Below, one piece after another: positions 1 to 10,520 of a stretch of DNA of 64,000 nt. The notes beneath the pieces are model-generated. The model ran no database searches. It was not told the origin of the DNA and worked only from the letters and a program-made list of their open reading frames with translations. The translations under genes and the position numbers were made by a program. Source of the DNA: Ophiura sarsii (taxonomy: Eukaryota > Echinodermata > Ophiuroidea > Amphilepidida > Ophiuridae); the NCBI GenBank assembly GCA_035610835.1, contig CM069454.1, positions 2,729,117 through 2,793,116 of the forward strand, given 5' to 3'. The number at the start of each line of letters is the position of its first letter. The stretch's first letter is position 1.

Positions 1-64
1 TTAAAAGAGTTAGTTTGGTCGTCCGAAAGCAGGTACCGTTGGTACCCTCCCACCCCCTTTGTAA
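1..64 (+). repeat. 64-bp direct terminal repeat, left copy
   Basis: Identical to 2081-2144, including a pyrimidine-rich CCCTCCCACCCCCTTT end. On the opposite strand this reads as a purine tract. It marks the end of a preceding copy or pseudo-LTR cut by the window edge. Confidence 0.85.
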
Positions 65-1117
65 TGTTTGATATAGTAACCCGGTGTGTTCCACAGGCGA
101 TTCTTTTGGATGTGTTTACATTTCCGAGGTCATGACTGCCATACTTGAGGTTTTGGGAGGGGTAATGGATAGTATTGACGGACATATCTGATGGTATGTT
201 GGCAGTCAATCCCTCGTTGTAGGTCTTTCCATCAGAATTCAACTCTTGAATTCAACTCTTTTTAACTTTTAAACTTACTAAGTTCAGTAGGTTTTTGGAA
301 ATAGAGACTAATTTCCACCACCGTTTTTCAGCAGATAATTGTAATAGAAAAAAACTCAAGAAAGAGTTTTCATCACAGAACAGGCAACTATCAACTTATT
401 CGACATTTTGATTCTTCGAGCTCTTCTTTCTCTACTTATTAAAGTAGAACACGCATTTCCCGACATTAGTAATAACTTTACTGATTGTTGTTTGAACCAA
501 GAAAGGTTTATTTTTGTTTGGCATCTTTTCACGATTGACTAGTTAGTCAAATTCAAGGTCTTGAATATACATCCTAGCCAGGACTTTTCAACATAAATAG
601 ATAGTTTTCTACTTAATTTTAGAAAAAGTAATAGATAGTATTCTATTATTTTATTATATTATTACAAATGGAGGCGCAAGTGTGCACGAGTTGTACATGT
701 GATCAACATGACTGGTAAAGATACCAGGCCTTTCATCTTTTATGACTACGCTAATTGGCATCCTTTGTTTGCTTGGATCGCCCACGGCATTGTCGACGGC
801 CGCTTACTCTCATTGTCCAGCATAGGACGGAGAGCATGGTCGCCATTTTGTAGTTAACCAAGAAATGGTTTAACTTTTGGGAATTGAACATGGAAAACAT
901 TCATTACAGTTTCAGGCTTTTGCCAAACTGTATGATAGGCTTAATAGCGGCAGTTTGTCCGCAAAATTTTAGGGCCCGAGTATGGTTCCGATCAGCGAAA
1001 GTTATCTCGCTCGTTGCATAACATTTTTATCGTCTGTTAGTAATATAGGCAAGTTTTGCCCTGTACTTACTTAGATTTAAAACTTGTGTATGTAGGCACA
1101 GGTCAGTTGACCTAACA

Positions 1118-1174
1118 GCAGCCCGTGCTACTGATGAGACTCACGGAGAGTCGAAACGCGTCTAGCTACTCTGC
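1118..1174 (+). ncRNA. Type I hammerhead ribozyme
   Basis: All core elements are present in order. Helix I is GCTA (1127-1130) with TAGC (1163-1166), extended across an internal loop by GCAG (1118-1121) with CTGC (1171-1174). The core CTGATGA is at 1131-1137. Helix II is GACTC (1138-1142) with GAGTC (1148-1152), closed by loop ACGGA. GAAA is at 1153-1156, and helix III plus the cleavage triplet GTC end at 1162. Predicted self-cleavage is between 1162 and 1163. Helix III is minimal: ACGCGT (1156-1161) is self-complementary, which in known minimal hammerheads favours activity as a dimer. The unpaired stretches in helix I (1122-1126 and 1167-1170) are placed as expected for loop-loop contacts with loop II. 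The likely role is processing of tandem retroelement transcripts. No second copy was found. Confidence 0.88.
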
Positions 1175-2080
1175 ATGCCGTCACCATTGTTTTATCTTAA
1201 ACATGGTGGGCCTTTACTCTATAGGACATTCTCAACTTATTTGTCTCCTCCCTAGTAGTTTAAACTCAAGGGAGAGGACATTTTAAGTTGGGAATGTTAA
1301 GAAGACATATAATACAAAGCTCATTGTATATTATAAGTCACTCTAAGTCTAGAATGGCATTTGGTTTTTCCGTATTAGTCCATTGGATTAATTTTGTTCT
1401 TTCCCAGAGTCATCTTAGTTACGAAAGCAAGCTAGCTTTCTTTTAGCAAACAGTTTTATAAACCTGACGTTTCATAGTCATGAATTACCGGGTGAATTAC
1501 AACAAGTCGCCTCCATCGATCATCGTTTAAAGAACGGCAAGTCATGCCTTCTGTCATAGTTTTAAATAACTATCATTAAGCCAGTTCGCTTTTTGATTTA
1601 CCGGAAGATAAATAGACCTACTGCCTTCTCATATAAGTTTAATATGAGCAATACATGCCGCGTGTCTTTTAGTCCAATACGGAATAAAGCACATTAGGCC
1701 TACACAACATTCAGCAAGACATTTATTTGTCAGATTTTAATCAGATATACTTTCCTAGTTTGGAAATTTATCATTTTAAATGTCGGAGAAAGAGCCAGCG
1801 TTTATCGTGTTTCATTCGGAAGCTTTTACCGTGTGACATAGAATCAAATATATTTTGTGAGATAAGACAAAATAGGAATTTCAAGTTTAGAAATTCAGTG
1901 TTGTTTGTTTTAACAACACATCATCTAATAAGTTTTGCCACGACAAAGATTTTGTCAGACACGTTGCCTTCAGTTGATTTTCTTTTAAATCATCTTCATC
2001 AAAGTTTTCTGTTTTGGAATGCTACTTATTTTAGATTTTCTAGTTTGAACTTCTATTATAGCATTTTACAATCGGTGGTT

Positions 2081-2144
2081 TTAAAAGAGTTAGTTTGGTC
2101 GTCCGAAAGCAGGTACCGTTGGTACCCTCCCACCCCCTTTGTAA
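2081..2144 (+). repeat. 64-bp direct terminal repeat, right copy
   Basis: Exact copy of bases 1-64. It is followed directly by AAAAGGTTATGATATTC of array unit R1, defining the right edge of the retroelement insertion. The edge lies in a run of A, so any target duplication is ambiguous. Confidence 0.85.
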
Positions 2145-3319
2145 AAAGGTTATGATATTCTAATCGCGTGGAAGCACTTTCAATAATCAGGTTCTCTATT
2201 AAGTTTTCTGTGAAAGTTTGCTAATGGAATAAACCTCCAGTCATGACTCATTTGACACCACTCATACATTCCGACATCGGCAAATCACAACACTGTTACA
2301 CTATGTAAGGACTGTTATGTGTACGCTCGACGGACAATTGAATTGATAAATAGTGCTCGGACAGCGGCAAATCACAATAATGTCACTCTTTATATTAGGA
2401 CTGTTATTTGTGCGCTCAACAGACAATTGATAAAATAGAACTCAGATGTCTGCATATCAATCCATCGTATGCATTAGTAATCACTGGTTAATGGCAGGGT
2501 GTAAAAGCACCCTGAAACCATTACTTTCAATGACAGAGAAGCTACTTAAGGCCATACCGTTGAACCGCAGTGGCAACTCGCTGTTGGACCTGTAGTCGCA
2601 TATTTCGCACTATGCCCACAAGCGGGAATTGTACAATTTTGGTTTGCAAAATGGTGTTGACACCGTGTTTCCTGAATTTCAAAAGCCACATAACTGTATA
2701 ATTGTCTCCAGTGTTAATGCTACATAATGCACTATACCTATAGCGTTCAATATTAGAATGCCAACGCAGCTAGCTGAGTATCTAGATATAAGGATTATAT
2801 ACAATCCGACGTAGGAGATTGTATTTACATTTAATATTTGCTTTAATCTATTTTTGTCATATCCACAGGTAAATCTTTTTTTGTTTAGATGTGAATATGA
2901 AGAATTGCTGTAATACAATGTTTGATGTCTCAACAGTTACCACCTTCGTAGTCGTTTGACGTAGGCGATTGGAAAGTGTGAGTGATAATTCCATCTGTTT
3001 TCTTGATAAAATCTTTAGTTGATATGGCATCTTAGACTCGATAATAGTTATATTTGATAGAAGAATTGCAACAATGATATATTGTTCTCGAGTATTATTA
3101 TCATTAAGATATTTTGTTTTCATTTCCTATTGAGAGGAATTGACAGTGGTCTGTACTGCTACTATTTCTTCTTTCTTATCGCAAGCGAGCAGCAAATTTT
3201 AAGACATGACAATGACCTTATCATATATAACTGCATTCTATTCATTTTTAATATGATTCCATATTTATTTATTTTTGATCAAATTGAAGAGAAATCCAAA
3301 TGACTTTACAAAGATTATT

Positions 3320-3345
3320 TTAACACTTTCCACGCGGCTAATAGT
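3320..3345 (+). repeat. TTAA-anchored transposon end (piggyBac-like?)
   Basis: TTAA followed by CACTTTCCACGCGGC. The same end occurs at 47097 in R5 and at 63090 outside the array, always after TTAA. R3 and R6 align with R1 up to about this point and then diverge, so it is a segment boundary. TTAA plus a C(A/C)CTTT start is piggyBac-like. No matching opposite terminus was found, so the copies are truncated or rearranged. Confidence 0.4.
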
Positions 3346-5190
3346 GTTACCATAATTATACAAAACAGATTTTTCAGTAACCATTCCCAACTTTCAAAGT
3401 CTTATCGCAAGAATTACTGAACCAAGACATGTTTGTACTTATTTCAATGCATTTCACATGGTGATTTCATGAAATTTAAAATGTTTGACAACCGAACTGT
3501 TTTTCCACCCGAAGGGTTCGAAATCCAGACTTTTCCCACGGAAGTATTAGAAATCCAGACTTTTTTTACCTCTTTCTAAACGATTTCCGAAGAATCTGCA
3601 TTTTATAAACGGTGTCCCCTTTAAAATGGTTCGGAAAATTAAGATTGATTTTTGATCAATCAATTTGAACTCGAAATCCATATATTTTTTAAAGTTGCTC
3701 TTGGAAATCAAGGAATTTTCTGAATTGACAAATTACCCCTCTATATGGGGTGTGCACCTATTTTCTGGAATAGCCAAATTATACTAGGCCTTATTAGGCT
3801 CAATAGCATAACATGTGCCAAGAATTGCTTTTTGGGATAAGATATCACACGTTGAGCTACGTATAAGATCAACGTCATTAACCGGTGAAAACCGCAATCA
3901 TTTTACGCCACAAATGTTGTTCACGTTAAGATCAGTGAAACCGCAATCAATTTAACACATATATTGTAACCATCCAAATCTTGTATTCCTATTTGAGAAA
4001 GAACACCGACTGATTTAACTTTATTAATTATGTCGTGTATAGTATGTGTATGGACATTTAACCTGTAACACTTGCAAGAACAGAGCTACCCTCCATCACA
4101 TTCTTAATCATTGTTCTGTCTCTCTTGACAAGGGCAGATTTACGTAGCGCCACAATAATATTCTGATTTATAAATGTAAAACGATGATGACCGGTATCCC
4201 ATCCCTAAAAGACCCTCAATTTGTTTGTGATCTTCCATAATTCAAAAAGGGGCTCCACCATTCCATCGGTTGAAACCGTGACGAACCTAATTCCTGCTCT
4301 CTGCGGTTTTTTGGGACTCAGAATTAACGGAAACTGGTCGTTATCGAACTCACTGTGCCCTTTGAACTCAATCTTGAGAAAACCCACAGAAGAAAATCAG
4401 AAAAATACGCCACTTTGATCGCTGATATTCAAATATGCAATAGCCCTACTACTTTTAAAACATTCCGGACAACATCACAACATTGTCTATTCAATCACCT
4501 TTCTCACAAGGAATCCACGAGGGACAATTATCAAACTCTCAACGTGCAATCATGTTCTACTGCAGGGCAGGTCTCGTTTGTATGGATATCTCTTTTAATG
4601 CTTTAACATGTCTGTTTTGTTTTAATGTTTCATTGCTGTGCTCAGTAAACTTCTCCCTTTATCCCTGCGTTCGTCCACCTAAACGGAGAACTGATCTGAG
4701 ATTTCCTTTATTAAAATTGTGTGTCATGATGCTAATAAAGTGATGTGAAATTAAATATTGTCAGTGTTTTTCAATCGATTGTTATATTGTACATACTTGT
4801 TATTAATATTATTATTACTAGTAGGAGCCCCAGAGCTCTAAATTTGGCTTTAAATGGTTTGACCAATGACCTCAGAACATACTTCTAAATTAGTATTTTT
4901 ATGATAACTGCATTTGCCAACTACAAGGGTAAAGATTCCTGCTCTTATGATTCTCTTGCAAAACTATGTTAATGGGATTGACTGTATTTCCCTATATATT
5001 CACATGTAAGAAATCTTAAAAAGCAACCCGTGTAAGGGGTAGGGGTAGTTTTATGGCTATAATATTTGGCCACAACTGCTCTACAAGTTGTGATAGTAAT
5101 TTATTTCCGAATGACAATGTTAAAGGTATTTTATCAAAATTGAACAACGGAGATTATCAGAAATTGGTCTGAAATGCTAATTTTTTTCAT
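3346..5190 (+). repeat. R1/R5-specific segment of array unit
   Basis: About 1.9 kb present in R1 and R5 (47120-48950) but absent from R2, which jumps from the equivalent of about 3160 to 5195. A minus-strand open frame at 4205-4387 (60 codons) looks protein-like, but its R5 copy (47949-48158) is frameshifted by a 1-bp deletion near 48070, so it is not under coding constraint. No RNA gene seen. Confidence 0.55.
4741..4763 (+). other. Segment inverted relative to R5 copy
   Basis: The 23 bases here are the exact reverse complement of 48514-48536 in the otherwise collinear R5 copy. Taken with its left flank (4737-4763), the R1 sequence is the reverse complement of R5 48514-48540. In R5, about 17 bases present in R1 (4764-4780) are missing. 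Confidence 0.85.
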
Positions 5191-7169
5191 TGTTCCATCT
5201 AGTTTGTGACCGTTATCCGGACATTACAATGGAAATAGCTATTATAATGAGTCAAGTGGTTCTTTCTAAAGATAAATATACATGTACATATGATAAGTAA
5301 TTTTGACATTTCCTTTGACTTATACATATGGAAATATCATCATCGCCATAGCATAAGTTTACAAGAGAATCTCAAGATCAGGACTCATTTTTTCTTGTAG
5401 ATAGGATGTGTAGCTGTCATAAAAATGTAAATTTAAGAGTATGTTCGGAGGTCATGGGTCAACTTCTAAAGATGAGGTCTGGGGCTCCTACTATACCTAC
5501 ATTTTGTAAATATTGATGTTATTGTATAATAAACGAGCGTATGTATCATCGAATAAAGTAAAATATAAAATCTCTTGAACACTTGCATTTTGCTTTGATA
5601 CTTAATATTATACATGAGTTCTAAACAGTCCGTCATTAAATAGGACGCACCCCTTACTATCCATCTTTTATCTTTAATGTTGCGCGATAGTTCCATGTTG
5701 CATATAGACAGTCATTCTTGCCAATCGGGAAGGTTGCTACCTCTTTGCTTATATTCCGAAGAGACGGCCTTCCTATGGCATTGTTAAATTTGCAATCAGT
5801 ATTGCTACCGTGAGGTTCAGAATGTATAATATTAAGTATCAAAGCAATGTGCAAGTGTTAAAGAACTTTTTTGTTTTACTTTATTCGAAGATACATATTA
5901 TGCAATAACATCAATATTGTGGCGGGGTGCTAAAACGAAATGTGTTGGTTTAGACAGAGAGAAAATGCTTACAATCTGGTTTAAAATATGAGGAAATTAT
6001 TAGTATGATATAGAAATAAAACAAATGTTAAAACACATTTAGCCTCATTGTCAAGGTTTGTTTTAGATATGATGACGTCATAGATGGAAATCATTAATGT
6101 ATGCCCGACCTCGCCATATGGTACATCAGCAGATGCTCTGCCTTCGTTTGTCTTTTTTGACTATTTCTTTTGACAGCGTATCACTTTTGTGAGTTGCGTA
6201 ATTTCCTACCTCCCACTGTTAATATACCGAATTAAGATATCCAATTTAACCCTAGACTTACCTAGGCTATTTTCTGTAGGGAAAATCATATCTCGAGAAC
6301 ACTTGCACTTTGATACTTAATTGTACATTCTGAACATCACGGTAGCGTAACTGATCATGCTGATTGCCAATTTAACAGTGCCATAGGCAAACCGTCTCTT
6401 GTGAATATACAAGCAAAATAAGCTAGTAACCTTTCCAAAAGGCGCGAAAGACTGACACTCAAATCGGTGTTTATATGAGCCATACGACTATATCGCACAA
6501 TATTAAACATGATGGGTGGAAAGGAATACTTCAGGCTTAATGTCTGATATAAAGATGTCACGCAACATGGAATGTGGAATTGATAACGAACAAAGAAAAG
6601 AGAGAAAACAAATCTGAGAGATTATATACGAGACATGTTACTTTCACCACCCCTCCGCAACTACTATCAGGTAAGTTTCAATCGTCAGCAAGGCTTAGAA
6701 AAATCACCGGAGTGCCGATAGCTGAACATGATTAATGCAACTCGCATAGGGACAGATTCGTCAAACTGAAGCATCTGAATGAAATTCGAATTCGCAGTTA
6801 TCTGTTGGTTAGCTTATTACTCTCGGGCGTGCAAGCAAATCATAAATCAAAATCATATCGCCATGTTCACAAAGGCATGGCAGTACGTGTAGTAGCCTCG
6901 CACAACGTAATGCTTACCACACTTTGCTTCAAACTTTGGAGTCTCGGCAGAAAATATGTATAACTAATTAATGTTGTATCGCTGTATGTTGAAATGTCAT
7001 GCATCGCGGTTTGAATGATCCTACGCCTAGAGGGTTTGATTGAAGATTTTCAAATTACTAGATTTGGCAAATTATATTTAACAAAATCAATCAAAATTAG
7101 CCCTCCCAGTTACTTTAGAACCGCAATTTCAAATACAAAAATTAGATACTGTATCCGAGCTCCACAAAA

Positions 7170-7318
7170 GGGTATATCCTTGGTGTGAGACATTCATAAG
7201 TTGGACTAGTGTAAAGACCCTATTACGGAATAAAGCTGTATTATAATCCGTTAATGATCCGCCAATAGAGGATTTTATGCTAGGTTAATTCCCTTCTGTC
7301 TTAACACCAAGGATAAAC
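7170..7318. mobile_element. Small MITE copy in R1
   Basis: Terminal inverted repeats resemble GGGTATRTCCTTGGTGTGA at the left and its complement near 7301-7318. It is the counterpart of 14155-14298 in R2. R4 keeps only the right-hand part (40021-40150). Confidence 0.55.
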
Positions 7319-7425
7319 ATAAAAAGACCCACATTCCGAGGTCATGAAGAGCGAATGTCAATTTATAGGTAGATTTATTGTAAAGGAAGGTTAATCAAAC
7401 AGTATATAAGTAATACAGTTATGAA

Positions 7426-7600
7426 TGATTATAATAATGATAATAATAGTAATAAACATAATAAGACCATGCTTATATAGCCTTACAAACAACACAAAGC
7501 ACTTCACAAAACCACATCACAGACTACTCATTCCCTACATGGTTAAGAATACAACCCCTTAAAAAAAACCCATACAAGTAAGTCCAGCAGAAGTTATTTA
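7426..7600 (+). repeat. ATAATA microsatellite plus 'GCTTATATAG' interspersed repeat
   Basis: An (ATAATA)-type run followed by AAGACCATGCTTATATAG and a downstream CAAAGCACTTCACAAAACC. The same arrangement occurs at 14398-14600 (R2) and 40232-40470 (R4). Part of the array unit; its class is not identified. Confidence 0.6.
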
Positions 7601-8956
7601 ACACAAATAACAGAATATAAACAAAACACATGGTTGTTGCGGTGGAGCAGCTGCAAATACAAAATACGTTGATAAAAATGGCGAAAAACAGGCGCAATTC
7701 ATTAATGAAAAGTTACAACGTATATCTAAATCATTAAGTATTCGATCAGATTTATCACTGGCCAATCGCTAGACTAAGCGTGTTTGTTTAGACGTAATGT
7801 GAAGGTCCGCTGCATAGTAATACAGGAGTAATGCATTCGTTTGACGTGCGGGTAGAAGAAAGCGTGGCTTGTGGTTTTAATATATTTCATTTAATACGAT
7901 CTAGAGTTGACGCAAAAACCAACTGACACCAACCATAGTTTGTACTTTGAGACGTGACGTACGACTACATTCAAGGACATGTCCGTGGTTATAATAATGT
8001 AACCTATTTGACGATTATAAGTGTAATTCGACACGTTAGTTATCAATCAACGTCGTATTTGTTTATCTCTAGTCGATTCAAATTTCATTCCGAGTTCTAT
8101 AATAGCTGATTTCGTCAAAAGCTCTATGGATGAACCCATTTATGTTTACAGTAATACTGCCCCCACTAAGACATTGCCCATAACCATCTTACTCGCTACA
8201 CATCCCTTCCTTGCCACAATCTGGTTCCGCGCAATCGCCTTGTCGATATCGTGCCACGATCCGCCAGGCTAACAACTTCCGAAAGCAAGAAAATGGGTTT
8301 TTTTAAGCTGGTCCGTAAAGCGCAGTTTGCAGAGTCTCTGACATGTACACACGCGGCTCGGTTTTGATCTCCGGCTCATAGGGAGACTGATTTTACCCAT
8401 CAAATGTGACCCGTTCTTCTCCCCTGATAGTTTAATTCACAGAAACACGCCCGGAAAATTATAATTAAGGAATATAAGGAATCTTAAAATAACCCCCTCA
8501 ACTAGATTTTATATTTATAAAACCGACACATTTGATGATAAAACAAGGTAATTGTAGGAGTTCTAATTTTTAAAACCCTCCTGGTTGTTGCCGGTGCTCG
8601 AAATGGATGCAGTTCTCATCCTTTTATATAACTTAAGGTAGTTTTACCACTTTCTGATACCCCAGGCATACAATTTTCAGGATTGTAAAAACCAAATAAT
8701 ATGAATTATATAATTATGATAAGGCGTGTATTCCAATTCGTTGTTTTAGAAATTTGTTTGATTAACTAATTCAAACAATTCATTGTAGTTAATAATGTTA
8801 AATAATAGTGCAAAACGAAAGTTTGTTTGGCCTAGTTTTACCTCCTTATTTAACCCTGTTACATAAAAGGCTCAGTAGTATGAGGGTTGAAGTGTGGGAT
8901 ATGGTGATTCATTTGAATGTGAATTATATGTCAGGTGTGATAAACCGATTCGCAAT

Positions 8957-9566
8957 GGGTCTAATACCATAATTTGAACTGCACTAAATGAATAAATAAA
9001 GCTGACAGCGATCTGTGCATTAACATTTACCTTTATGCGATAGGGACCAATGAGGCAGTACAATACGACAAAATAGTAGGCAAACCTTAAGGCGCATTTT
9101 TGTTATTTATTTTGTTTATTATTTTTTGTTACGATATGCAACATATAAATAATGTTATACCAAACTATACTTTAAAGCTAACATGTTAACACAAAATTGT
9201 ATAAAGACAATAAACCAAAACAATGTGACGTGTTCACAAGAGACAATATGATAAGCAGATTAATGGGTCTAATACCACATTTTGAACTGCACTAAATGAA
9301 TAAATAAAGCTGACAGCGATCCGTGCATGAACATCCATGAACATTTATATTTATGCGATAGGGACCAAAGAGGCAGCACAATACGACAAAATAGTAAGCA
9401 AACCTTAAGGCAACTTTTTGTTAGTTATTTTGTTATTATTTTTTGTTACGATATGCAACATACAAATAATGTTATACCAAACTACACTTTAAAGTTAACA
9501 TGCTAACACAAAATTGTATAAAGACAATAAACCTAAACAATGTGACGTGATCACAAGAGACAATAA
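8957..9566 (+). repeat. 308-bp direct tandem duplication in R1
   Basis: The segment beginning GGGTCTAATACCA at 8957 is repeated from 9265 (offset 308 bp) with few changes. The second copy carries a short extra duplication of 'CATGAACATC' near 9325. R5 (about 53677) and R6 (about 61128) have one related copy each, so this is a unit-specific duplication. Confidence 0.8.
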
Positions 9567-9630
9567 AACAAATACAGACAAGACAGATGAGACAAGACGA
9601 GACAAGACAAGACTAGACAGGACAGACATA
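9566..9630 (+). repeat. (GACAA)n-like microsatellite
   Basis: Imperfect ACAAGACAGATGAGACAAGA-type run of 5- and 10-bp units. It lies directly after the 308-bp duplication. Confidence 0.7.
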
Positions 9631-9814
9631 TTCATAACCTTAGGCAAACAACATGAAAATATTCAATAATTTATATAGATAGGGCACATCAAACAAATCC
9701 ACACACACGCGTCCCGGTTTCGATCTCCGGCTTATGGGGAGACTGATATTACCTATCAAATTTGACCGTTTGTCTCCCCTGATAGTTTAATTCACATAAA
9801 CACGCCCGGACAAA

Positions 9815-10010
9815 GTCAATATTTTTTCGCGGGCTTGACGTGTTCCAAATTGTCCCAGCGTATCACAGCAAGCTCTTAACGTAAACGACGTATCCCCAAC
9901 ATACCCCTAACTTATATATATCAGCGTACACCAACGTACACCAACGTATTTTTCAATATTTTGCATACGTTTGCATACGTTGAGGCGATACGTTATGGTG
10001 TGACAGGGCC
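9815..10010 (+). mobile_element. Right-end fragment of CCCTGTCACACC/TTAA element family
   Basis: Starts within the interior motif TTTTTCGCGGGC, passes through GTACACCAACGTAT-type repeats and ends at the terminus GGTGTGACAGGGCC, followed by TTAA (10011-10014). The same right end occurs at 18277 and 43693. The left part is missing. Confidence 0.7.
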
Positions 10011-10363
10011 TTAAGGCAATACTTAGCATTCATAAAACGTACTTTTGGAATTGGTTAGAACCCGTATCTTTTATCAAATAGCAAAGTGTATATGTTATAT
10101 ATATATACGTAATGCGACGTTACTGGAGGTGACGGGAACAGTGGCGTAACAGCCGGGGGGCAGGGGGCACTGTGCCCCCCCCCCCCCCCCCTGAAGGTGC
10201 TCAGCTGGAAATTCAAACCTACCCGCCACGAAAAATGGGGGAAGGGAAAAGAGGAAAAGAAGGGGGAAAGGGAAAGAAAAGAAAAATGGAGGAAAAAGAA
10301 AAAGGAAAAGGAGAAAAAAAGGTGAAAGAAAGAAAAGAAGAAAGGGAACGAAAGAAAGAAAGA

Positions 10364-10435
10364 AAATTTCGCAGTACAAAAAGCACAACAGTCAACAAAT
10401 TGTTGACTGTAGTGTTTTTTGTACTGCGAAATTTT
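10364..10435. repeat. 36-bp-arm hairpin inside hAT-like element
   Basis: The arms from AAAATTTCGCAGTAC to GTACTGCGAAATTTT are inverted around the centre CAACAA/TTGTTG near 10399-10400. A few mismatches, essentially no spacer. Confidence 0.8.
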
Positions 10436-10520
10436 GTGACCGTGCTAAATTTTGTGACCGTGCGAAATTTTGTGACCGTGCGAAATTTGTGACCTTGCGT
10501 AATTTTGTGACCGTGCGACG
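10426..10520 (+). repeat. 18-bp minisatellite inside hAT-like element
   Basis: About five units of GCGAAATTTTGTGACCGT. The first unit overlaps the right arm of the hairpin, suggesting the array grew from it. Confidence 0.8.

Larger units (their letters stand above)
1..2144 (+). mobile_element. Partial hammerhead-bearing retroelement (Penelope-like or retrozyme-like)
   Basis: Bases 1-64 recur exactly at 2081-2144, so one 2080-bp period lies in the window, with the end of a preceding copy or terminal repeat at the left edge. At 2144 the sequence switches abruptly to array unit R1, which continues uninterrupted upstream in R5 (about 46007), so 2144 is an insertion edge. A type I hammerhead ribozyme sits mid-unit. 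Penelope-like elements carry such ribozymes in tandem pseudo-LTRs, and retrozymes carry them in short tandem copies, which fits the direct repeat. No reverse transcriptase, integrase or endonuclease is visible; the longest open frame (1727-2155) crosses the edge and resembles nothing I know. Coding sequence, if any, lies left of the window. A long LTR is possible, but TG...CA ends are not seen. Confidence 0.6.

Noticed and set aside
1727..2155. 142-codon open frame at the right edge of the hammerhead element
   Set aside because: Runs across the insertion edge into unit R1 and shows no domain or compositional sign of coding.
4205..4387. Protein-like 60-codon minus-strand frame
   Set aside because: The near-identical R5 copy is frameshifted by a 1-bp loss, so there is no sign of selection for coding; family not recognised.
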